A stretch of 55,025 bases of DNA from Spirochaetales bacterium (GTDB lineage: Bacteria; Spirochaetota; Spirochaetia; DSM-2461): positions 1 through 55,025 of the forward strand of contig JAFGXR010000116.1 in NCBI GenBank assembly GCA_016936555.1. The letters run 5' to 3'. The first letter of the stretch is position 1. Every line of letters starts with the position of its first letter. Position numbers and translations under genes: made by a program. The notes under the pieces were generated by a model. The model worked only from the letters and a program-made list of their open reading frames with translations. It was not told where the DNA came from and made no database searches. Below, piece by piece: positions 15,349-22,423 of this stretch.

Positions 15349-17136
15349 TTATCCGATTTCCATAATCAGCTGATCTGAGGAGACCTGATCCCCCTGATCG
15401 ACCAGGACAGCCAGTACCGTACCGGAGCAGGGGGCGAAAACGGCGTTCTCCATTTTCATGGCTTCCAGAACGGCAACCTCGTCGCCTTCCTCCACGGAAT
15501 CCCCTTCCTTGACGCTGATTCTCAGCATCAGGCCGGGCATGGGGGCTTTGACGGGTGTTCCCGAACCGGCGGGAGCGGAGGTCTGCTGCCCCATGCTCTC
15601 TTCGTCGATTCCCTCGCTGACGCCGATGTCGTAGCTCTTTCCGTTGACAAGGGCTTTGTCTCCCTCGAAGCGAACGGCGTATTTCTTGCCGTTGACTGTG
15701 ACGGTGTATCCCTCTTCGGCTCCGGCCCCTTTCTTTTCGATCTTTCTGATGTTTTCGACGGCCTTGCCCTGGAGGAAGGCGATCCCTTTCTCCCGGCAGG
15801 TTGCGGCGATAAACACGTTTTCATCCGTGATGTCGAGGTCGTTTTTAATAAGAACCATTTCGGCGGCTTTACGGCCGAGGTTCGGATTATTGTCATTGAT
15901 TTCCAGAACGGTTTTCGTCGTCGGCTCTAGCTTCAGCTGCTGACTGGCGATCTTCACTATGTCCGGATCGGGCTCGACAGGAGTTTTCCCGAAGTAACCG
16001 AGAACCATTTTGCCGTATCCCTCGGCGATTTTCTGCCAGTTGCCGAACATGGTGTTGTTGAATGCCTGCTGGAAATAGAACTGGGAAACCGGAGTGACCG
16101 ATGTTCCGAAGCCGCCCTTCGCTACGGCTTTACCCATAAACTTGGTGATTTCTTCATATTTGTCCAGGAGGTTGTTGTCCCTCAGCATCTGGGTGTTGGC
16201 CGTGAGGGCTCCTCCGGGCATCGGGGAAAGGGGAATCGTCGGTTCGACTTTCTTCGCTTCGGGAGGCATGAAGTAATCGGCCATGCACTCTTTGAAGATT
16301 TCTTCGGCTTCGAATATTTTAACAGGGTCTATTCCCAGGTCCCAGTCGGTTCCCTGAAGGGCGTGGTACATGGTCATGATATCGGGCTGACAGGTTCCTC
16401 CCGAGACGGGAGCCATGGACAGGTCTATCTGGTTGGCTCCGGCTTCCATCGCCGCCTTGTTCTGGATAATGGAGATTCCCGCTGTTTCATGGGTGTGGAA
16501 CACGATTCTCACATCCTCACCGAGAAGCTTTCTTGCCTGGAAGATCGTATCGTACACTTTGTGGGGTACCGAAGTTCCCGACGCGTCTTTGAAACATACC
16601 GAATCGAAGGGAATGTTTGCGTCGAGGATTTTTCTGAGAGTTTCCACATAAAATTCGGGAGTATGGGCTCCGCTGCAGCCGGGAGGAAGTTCCATCATGG
16701 TAACGCAGACTTCGTGTTTCAGTCCCGCGTCGACAATACACTGTCCCGAATAGATAAGATTGTTTACATCGTTCAGCGCGTCAAAGTTCCGGATCGTCGT
16801 GATTCCGTGCTTTTTGAACAGATCGGCGTGCAGTTTGATAATATCGCTTGGCTGGGAATCCAGTCCGACGACATTGACGCCTCTCGAGAGCGTCTGAAGG
16901 TTGGCGTCAGGTCCGGCCGCCGCACGGAACTGGTCCATCATGTCGAAAGCGTCTTCGTTACAGTAAAAGTACAGGGACTGAAAACGCGCTCCGCCGCCTG
17001 CTTCGAAATGTTTGATTCCCGCATCTCTGGCAGCTTCGACTGCCGGCAGAAAGTCTTTGGTCAGAACCCTTGCCCCGTAAACCGACTGAAAACCGTCACG
17101 GAAAGCGGTGTTCATAAACTCAATTCTCTTTTTCAT
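15349..17136 (-). CDS. oadA: oxaloacetate decarboxylase alpha subunit / pyruvate carboxylase B-type, biotinylated
   Basis: 595 residues. The N-terminal carboxyltransferase TIM barrel (DGFQSVYGARV, FKDASGTSVPHKV, FHTHETAG) is followed by the conserved linker domain and a C-terminal biotinyl domain with the biotinylated Lys in EAMKMEN (about 560). It transfers the carboxyl of oxaloacetate to biotin; the membrane subunit OadB then decarboxylates it and pumps Na+ outwards. oadG and oadB lie 3.7 kb away on the other strand, which is unusual because the three genes are commonly adjacent. The small variation from pyruvate carboxylase subunit B cannot be excluded, but the presence of oadGB favours the pump. 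Confidence 0.93.
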   Translation of the reverse strand: MKKRIEFMNTAFRDGFQSVYGARVLTKDFLPAVEAARDAGIKHFEAGGGARFQSLYFYCNEDAFDMMDQFRAAAGPDANLQTLSRGVNVVGLDSQPSDIIKLHADLFKKHGITTIRNFDALNDVNNLIYSGQCIVDAGLKHEVCVTMMELPPGCSGAHTPEFYVETLRKILDANIPFDSVCFKDASGTSVPHKVYDTIFQARKLLGEDVRIVFHTHETAGISIIQNKAAMEAGANQIDLSMAPVSGGTCQPDIMTMYHALQGTDWDLGIDPVKIFEAEEIFKECMADYFMPPEAKKVEPTIPLSPMPGGALTANTQMLRDNNLLDKYEEITKFMGKAVAKGGFGTSVTPVSQFYFQQAFNNTMFGNWQKIAEGYGKMVLGYFGKTPVEPDPDIVKIASQQLKLEPTTKTVLEINDNNPNLGRKAAEMVLIKNDLDITDENVFIAATCREKGIAFLQGKAVENIRKIEKKGAGAEEGYTVTVNGKKYAVRFEGDKALVNGKSYDIGVSEGIDEESMGQQTSAPAGSGTPVKAPMPGLMLRISVKEGDSVEEGDEVAVLEAMKMENAVFAPCSGTVLAVLVDQGDQVSSDQLIMEIG

Positions 17137-17191
17137 ATGTAAACCCTCTTTTGTGTATCAAAACGGTCTTTCAGAAGAAAAACCGTTAACA

Positions 17192-17220
17192 TTATATAAC
17201 GAAGAATTATTTTTTGTAAC
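17192..17220 (-). promoter_or_regulatory. candidate sigma-70 promoter of oadA
   Basis: On the minus strand TTACAA, a 17-bp spacer and a perfect TATAAT, about 55 bp upstream of the oadA start. Confidence 0.55.
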
Positions 17221-17257
17221 TACGGCAAAGATGGGAAAAAGGCATTTCCTGAATAAA

Positions 17258-17274
17258 TGTTGAATAATTCAACT
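17258..17274. promoter_or_regulatory. palindrome TGTTGA-N5-TCAAC upstream of oadA
   Basis: 15-bp perfect palindrome GTTGAATAATTCAAC, about 40 bp upstream of the oadA -35 box. A close copy (TGTTGA-N5-TCAACA) lies in front of oadG, suggesting that the split pump genes share a regulator. The regulator is not identified. Confidence 0.45.
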
Positions 17275-17394
17275 AACATTCTCTGTCCAGTGAAAAAAAA
17301 AGAGAATTTCAGTTAAAATCGTGTATTTCCTTGTCATTTCTCTGTATAATAAACCTTTGTATTCATTTTTCACGGGGTGCGGGTTTTTAAGCGA

Positions 17395-20265
17395 ATGACC
17401 TTTAAACTAATTACGGATACTGATGGTGCGGGATTCCCCTTCGAACATGCGGCAGGCGATCCCTACGGATTAAGAATCTATACTCTGAAAAACGGACTGA
17501 AAGTCTATATCAGCTCCAACCGGGAAAAACCCCGTATCAAAACCAGAATCATTGTCAGAACAGGGTCGGTGAACGATCCCGCCGAATCGACGGGCATGGC
17601 CCATTATCTCGAACACATGATGTTCAAGGGAACGCCCTCGATCGGAGCGCTTGATTGGGAACGGGAGAGCCTTCTTCTGGGAGATCTCGAGAATCTCTAT
17701 GAAGATTACAGCGCTGCGGAAGATGAGGATGAGAGAAAAGACATTCTGAAGAAAATCGATGCCCTGTCGGTTGAGCTCTCCACGCTGGCCCTTCCCGGAG
17801 AGCTGGACAGGATTTTCACCCATATCGGCGCCCGCTATACAAACGCCCATACGGGTTTCGAGGAAACTGTTTATAATAACGATATTCCCGCCGGGGAACT
17901 CGAGCGCTGGCTTTCCATTGAAAGGGAGCGCTTTTTCAATCCTGTCTTCCGGTTCTTCCCGACAGAGCTGGAAGTCGTGTATGAAGAGTATAATCAGGAG
18001 CAGGATGACGATTTTCAGAAGGTGAGCAATCTTCTCATGTCTTCTCTTTTTCCCAATCACCCCTACGGAAGCCGGACTATACTGGGAACGGGTGAGCATC
18101 TGAGGCACCCTTCTCTGAAAAAGCTGAAGGAATATCATAAGAAGTGGTATATCCCCTCCAACATGGGCATTGCCCTGTCCGGTGATCTGGATATTGAATC
18201 GGCGATCGCCGCCATAAACCGGATCTGGGGAGATCTCCCCGCGGGAGAGCTCCCTGAATGGGAAAAAATCGTAGAGGAACCGATAAAGAATACCGTCCGC
18301 AAATCCGCCTATGGACCCGATACGGCCTTTTCCACCATCGGGTTCCGTTTCGACGGCGCCGGGTCGGAGGATGAGCTCTATCTGACTCTGATCGATATGA
18401 TGCTCAATAACAGCCAGGCCGGGCTTTTCGACCTGAAGCTCGTGCAGAATCAGAAGCTTCTGGAAGCGGGGACCTCTTTCCTGTCCTGCCGGGATTACAG
18501 CTGGTTCATTATGTACGGTCTTCCCCGTCACAATCAGTCCCTCGACAATGTCGCCGTTCTGCTTCTCGAACAGATAGAGTCGCTGAAACAGGGAGATTTT
18601 GAAGACTGGATGATCGATTCGGTTGCCAGTTATTTTGAAATTTCGCGTATTCAGGATCTCGAATCCAATATGGTCGTCGATTCATACGCCGATGCTTTCA
18701 TCAGCGGGACCCCCTGGGATGAATATCTGAACCGAATCGAAATGATCCGGGCCCTGACCAAGGAAAATCTGGTCAATTTCGTAAAGTCCCGCTTTAATGA
18801 TAATTTCATTCTGATCCAGAAGAAAAAAGGGAAGGGTAAAGCTCCTGAGCTGATGGAAAAACCCGAGTTTTCGCCTTTGAATATCCGGCACGGCGTCGAA
18901 TCGGAATATTTTACGAAAATAAAACAGGGGAAAACGACGAGGCTCAAGCCGGAATTCGTCAATTTCGAGGAAGCCATCTTCCGGAGAAAAACAACTCAGG
19001 GACTGACCATCAACTGTATCGGCAACAAATGCAACGATCTCTTCGAGTTCCAGTATATCTTCGACATCGGCAGGAATCACAGTAAGAAGCTGGCGCTGGC
19101 GGCTTCCTATCTGAATTATATCGGCACCAGCCTTTATTCCCCTTCGGCTCTTCAGCAGGAGTGTTTCAGGCTGGGGCTGGAGATGGGAGTCAATACCGAC
19201 TCCAGACGGACCTATATTTTCCTGTACGGCCGGGACCGTTACTTCGATAAAGGGATCGATCTGCTCGAACATCTTCTTTCCAAAGCGAAAGCGGATAAAA
19301 AGTCATACAGAAAATTCGTCAAGGGGATTCTTAAAAAGAGAAAAGATGCCAAGTTGAGCAAAAGGACAATTCTCAACGGCGCCATGTACGCCTGGGGCCG
19401 CTACGGCAAGGAATCTCCTTTCACCGATATTCTCTCGGCCCGCGAGCTGGCATCCATTTCCCCCGATGAACTGATTTCGGTGATCCGAGAACTCTACCGC
19501 TTCAAACACAGCGTTTTCTATTACGGGCCGCGGTCGTGCCGCAATATTGAGACGATCGTGGAACAACGCCACAGAATCGGCAATCTGCCGGAACCGGACC
19601 CCGCCGAGAAAGTCTATAAGGAACTGGAATCCGATCAGAACAGGGTCTTTTTTGTCGACTACGATATGGCTCAGGCGGAAGTTCTTCTCATTTCCAAACA
19701 GAAACAGTTTCAGGAAGAACTCATGGCTATGGCCTATGTCTTTAACGAGTTCTACGGCAGCGGGATGAATTCCATTGTTTTCCAGGAGATCCGGGAAGCC
19801 CGGGGACTGGCCTATTCGGCTTACTCCGCCTACACGACACCGGGTCGGCGGGATAAATCCCATTATATACACGCCTTTATCGGGACGCAGGTCCACAAGC
19901 TCGAAGAAGCCCTGGGCGCCATGTTCGGTTTAATGAACGATATTCCCGAAGCGGAAATCTCCTTCGAAGCGGCCCGTGAATCGATCCTGAAAAATCTGGA
20001 AACCGAACGGATCATGAACAATGAGCTCTTCTGGACCTATCTGGAAAACAACGATATGGGAATTCACCGCGATTACCGCGAAGATCTTTACAACCGGATC
20101 AAGAAAATGACCTTTGACGAAGTTAAGGATTTTTTCGCCAGCAATATCAAAGGCAAAAAATTCACTGTCCTCGTCATCGGTAACCGCAAGGAGATTGATT
20201 TTAATTCCCTTCGCAATTATGGTGAAGTTACGGAATTGAAACTCAAAGATATTTTCAACTATTGA
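17395..20265 (+). CDS. M16 family zinc metallopeptidase (PreP/insulinase-like)
   Basis: About 957 residues, the size of the M16C presequence-protease group. The inverted zinc motif HxxEH appears as HYLEH (about residue 70) within STGMAHYLEHMMFKGT, and the distal Glu ligand is in ELEVVYEEYNQEQ (about 205). The second, inactive M16 half carries the typical EIREARGLAYSAYSAY. No signal peptide is seen, so it is a cytoplasmic peptidase that degrades oligopeptides. The start is uncertain: GTG at 17377 is in frame, and neither start has a good ribosome site. Its stop overlaps a possible TTG start of the next gene, so the two are probably co-transcribed. Confidence 0.9.
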   Translation: MTFKLITDTDGAGFPFEHAAGDPYGLRIYTLKNGLKVYISSNREKPRIKTRIIVRTGSVNDPAESTGMAHYLEHMMFKGTPSIGALDWERESLLLGDLENLYEDYSAAEDEDERKDILKKIDALSVELSTLALPGELDRIFTHIGARYTNAHTGFEETVYNNDIPAGELERWLSIERERFFNPVFRFFPTELEVVYEEYNQEQDDDFQKVSNLLMSSLFPNHPYGSRTILGTGEHLRHPSLKKLKEYHKKWYIPSNMGIALSGDLDIESAIAAINRIWGDLPAGELPEWEKIVEEPIKNTVRKSAYGPDTAFSTIGFRFDGAGSEDELYLTLIDMMLNNSQAGLFDLKLVQNQKLLEAGTSFLSCRDYSWFIMYGLPRHNQSLDNVAVLLLEQIESLKQGDFEDWMIDSVASYFEISRIQDLESNMVVDSYADAFISGTPWDEYLNRIEMIRALTKENLVNFVKSRFNDNFILIQKKKGKGKAPELMEKPEFSPLNIRHGVESEYFTKIKQGKTTRLKPEFVNFEEAIFRRKTTQGLTINCIGNKCNDLFEFQYIFDIGRNHSKKLALAASYLNYIGTSLYSPSALQQECFRLGLEMGVNTDSRRTYIFLYGRDRYFDKGIDLLEHLLSKAKADKKSYRKFVKGILKKRKDAKLSKRTILNGAMYAWGRYGKESPFTDILSARELASISPDELISVIRELYRFKHSVFYYGPRSCRNIETIVEQRHRIGNLPEPDPAEKVYKELESDQNRVFFVDYDMAQAEVLLISKQKQFQEELMAMAYVFNEFYGSGMNSIVFQEIREARGLAYSAYSAYTTPGRRDKSHYIHAFIGTQVHKLEEALGAMFGLMNDIPEAEISFEAARESILKNLETERIMNNELFWTYLENNDMGIHRDYREDLYNRIKKMTFDEVKDFFASNIKGKKFTVLVIGNRKEIDFNSLRNYGEVTELKLKDIFNY

Positions 20266-20279
20266 TGAGGAGTTTAAGT

Positions 20280-20783
20280 GTGAAAAAGGTTTTCTGGTTT
20301 ACTTTTTTTCTAATGGCCGGGGCGGCTCTCTTCGGAGCCGAGCCTATTACGGGGTTGTGGAAAAGTGTCGATGATACAACGGGGCTGCCCAAGTCCATTT
20401 CTCTGATCTACGAGCATGGCGGGGTCGTGTACGGTAGAATCCTGGCGACATTTGATGAACAGGGGCAGATGCTCGATTCGATTATGAATCCCGTTGAAAA
20501 AGCGGTTAACGTAGCTGGTGAACCCTATTATTCGGGACTCGATTTCATCTGGGATATGGAGGATCGCGGCCGGAAGTGGAGCCGGGGAAAAATCATGGAT
20601 CCGGAACCTGCTAAAGTTTACTCCTGCGATATGTGGATCGAAAAGGGTAACCTGATCGTAAGAGGAAAAATCGGTCCTTTCGGGAGAAATCAGGAATGGC
20701 TTCCCGCAACTGTGGATAGGGATCTTCCCGCCGGATTCGTTCTCCCCCGGACACTGGTCCCCTCAATACCCGAACCGAAATAA
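20280..20783 (+). CDS. exported DUF2147 family protein
   Basis: 167 residues with an N-terminal signal peptide (hydrophobic VFWFTFFLMAGAALFG, cleavage after FGA). The mature part begins EPITGLWKSVDDTTGLPKSISLIYEHGGVVYGRI, the family pattern of DUF2147 (iGxW.t.d......v.i....g.lyG.I). It is probably periplasmic with a small beta-barrel fold of unknown function. GTG at 20280 is chosen because AGGAG lies 7 bp upstream, leaving a 14-bp gap after the M16 peptidase gene. Expression with the peptidase is likely; a functional link is not known. Confidence 0.8.
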   Translation: MKKVFWFTFFLMAGAALFGAEPITGLWKSVDDTTGLPKSISLIYEHGGVVYGRILATFDEQGQMLDSIMNPVEKAVNVAGEPYYSGLDFIWDMEDRGRKWSRGKIMDPEPAKVYSCDMWIEKGNLIVRGKIGPFGRNQEWLPATVDRDLPAGFVLPRTLVPSIPEPK

Positions 20784-20821
20784 CGAGGAAAAATATCTGA
20801 TGGATGATTTTGGAATGCCGG

Positions 20822-20855
20822 TTTGTTGACATATTCAACAAATTGCTGAAATAAT
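20822..20855 (+). promoter_or_regulatory. oadGB promoter with overlapping palindrome
   Basis: The inverted repeat TTTGTTGA-N5-TCAACAAA (20822-20842) encloses a perfect TTGACA -35 box at 20826; AATAAT (20850-20855) after an 18-bp spacer is a good -10. A factor bound here would block the -35. The core TGTTGA-N5-TCAAC also occurs upstream of oadA. Confidence 0.6.
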
Positions 20856-20887
20856 GATTCCGTCAGTTTTTATAAGAAGGTGTGTAC

Positions 20888-21154
20888 ATGAATTTTTTTG
20901 AGAAAGGGCTGCAGAACATCGTGACCTACGATGGTTACAGTCTGTCTGTCGCGGGTATGGGTATTGTATTTCTGGCACTTGTCGTTATTGCTGCGATAAT
21001 CAAGCTTTTACCCCTGTTGCTTGTTGTTCTGGATAAAATTATTCCGGAAAAGCATATCGAACCGAATTCCGGTGTCCGCAAAAGCGCGGATGACGGTGCT
21101 GCCGTCGCTGCCATAGCCGCCGCGATTTACAAGAAAAAACAGAAAGTCGGATGA
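20888..21154 (+). CDS. oadG: oxaloacetate decarboxylase gamma subunit
   Basis: 88-residue single-span membrane protein. The hydrophobic helix (about 18-48, VAGMGIVFLALVVIAAIIKLLPLLLVVL) is followed by a polar tail and an Ala-rich AAVAAIAAAIYKKKQ end, the usual build of OadG, which anchors OadA to OadB and helps assemble the complex. It is 14 bp from oadB in the same operon. The ATG at 20888 is favoured over an upstream GTG because AAGGTG lies at proper distance. Confidence 0.85.
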   Translation: MNFFEKGLQNIVTYDGYSLSVAGMGIVFLALVVIAAIIKLLPLLLVVLDKIIPEKHIEPNSGVRKSADDGAAVAAIAAAIYKKKQKVG

Positions 21155-21168
21155 GGGAGTTGTAGATT

Positions 21169-22335
21169 ATGGAAATGTTTCAGAGCTTTTTATCTTCGAC
21201 GGGTTTTTTTCAGATGTCCCTGGGCAATATACTCATGATCGTGATCGGGATCACATTCATCACACTTGCCATTGCCAAACACTTCGAGCCACTCCTTCTC
21301 CTTCCCATCGGTTTCGGTATTATCGCCGGTAATATCCCCTTCGCTGCGGGTATGGCTGTCGGCGTTTACGACCAGGGATCCGTGTTGAGTTACATTTATT
21401 TCGGTGTCAGCCAGGGCGTGTTTCCTCCGCTGATTTTTCTCGGAATCGGCGCTATGACCGATTTTTCCTACATGCTTTCCAATCCCAAGCTGATCCTTCT
21501 GGGAGGAGCGGCCCAGGTCGGTATCTTTCTGACAATCGTCGGAGCCATGTTTCTCGGGTTTAACGGAGCGGAAGCCGGAGCCATCGGTATCATCGGCGGA
21601 GCGGACGGACCCACATCGATCTTCCTCTCTTCCAAACTGGCGCCCCATCTACTGGGGGCAATCGCCATTGCCGCCTACTCCTATATGGCACTTGTACCCG
21701 TTATTCAGCCGCCGATTATGAAGCTGCTGACGACAAAAAAAGAGCGCCTTATCAGAATGGCTCCTCCCCGGGTCGTTTCGAAAAGAGAGAAAATTTTCTT
21801 CCCGATTATCGGTTTTATCGTAACAGCCCTGATCGTTCCCGGTTCACTGACTCTTCTCGGGATGCTCTTTTTCGGTAACCTTCTCAAAGAGAGCTTCGTA
21901 ACCGAAAGGCTTGCCGAAACTGCCCGAACCGCCATGATCGATATTGTCACCATACTTCTCGGATTCTCCGTAGGGGCCAGCACCCAGGCGGTGAGAATGG
22001 TTGAAGAGGGGGGCGTGATGGTAAACAAAGGATTTCTGACACCCCAGTCGCTTATGATTTTCGGTCTCGGAGCCTTCTCTTTTGCCATAGCTACGGCCGG
22101 AGGTGTACTCTTTGCCAAATTTATGAATCTCTTTCTGAAAGTAAAAATCAATCCTCTAGTCGGCGCCGCAGGTGTTTCCGCCGTTCCCGACTCAGCCAGG
22201 GTTGTCCAGATAGTCGGTCAGAGCGAAGACCCCAATAACCATCTGCTCATGCATGCCATGGCTCCCAACGTAGCGGGTGTTATCGGCTCCGCCATTGCAG
22301 CCGGTATTCTCTGGTCAGTTCTCGTGCCGGCATAA
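21169..22335 (+). CDS. oadB: oxaloacetate decarboxylase beta subunit, Na+ pump
   Basis: 388 residues, strongly hydrophobic with about nine membrane segments. Conserved family stretches include GAMTDFSYMLSNPKLILLGGAAQVG, GIIGGADGPTSIFLSSKLAPHLLGAIAIAAYSYMALVP (with the Na+-pathway Asp in GGADGPT, about residue 144) and SAVPDSARVVQ near 345. It decarboxylates carboxybiotin on OadA and exports 1-2 Na+ per turnover, so the cell may use a sodium gradient. Methylmalonyl-CoA or glutaconyl-CoA decarboxylase beta subunits look alike, but the oadA-type alpha subunit in the window supports oxaloacetate. Confidence 0.94.
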   Translation: MEMFQSFLSSTGFFQMSLGNILMIVIGITFITLAIAKHFEPLLLLPIGFGIIAGNIPFAAGMAVGVYDQGSVLSYIYFGVSQGVFPPLIFLGIGAMTDFSYMLSNPKLILLGGAAQVGIFLTIVGAMFLGFNGAEAGAIGIIGGADGPTSIFLSSKLAPHLLGAIAIAAYSYMALVPVIQPPIMKLLTTKKERLIRMAPPRVVSKREKIFFPIIGFIVTALIVPGSLTLLGMLFFGNLLKESFVTERLAETARTAMIDIVTILLGFSVGASTQAVRMVEEGGVMVNKGFLTPQSLMIFGLGAFSFAIATAGGVLFAKFMNLFLKVKINPLVGAAGVSAVPDSARVVQIVGQSEDPNNHLLMHAMAPNVAGVIGSAIAAGILWSVLVPA

Positions 22336-22364
22336 AAGGCTTATTCCGGATTAAAGTCCGTTGC

Positions 22365-22399
22365 AAAAAAAGGGGATGCAGCATCCTGCACCCCCTTTT
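22365..22399. terminator. bidirectional terminator between oadB and M16 peptidase gene
   Basis: Hairpin with AAAAGGGG...CCCCTTTT outer arms and TGCA inner arms (one mismatch), A-rich before and T-rich after, between two convergent genes. Confidence 0.75.
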
Positions 22400-22423
22400 C
22401 CATAAAGGTTTAAAATCCAATAT

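Noticed and set aside
17331-17350. TTGTCA and TATAAT upstream of the M16 peptidase gene
   Set aside because: The two boxes are only 8 bp apart, too close for a sigma-70 promoter. The TATAAT may still be a -10 with a poor -35.
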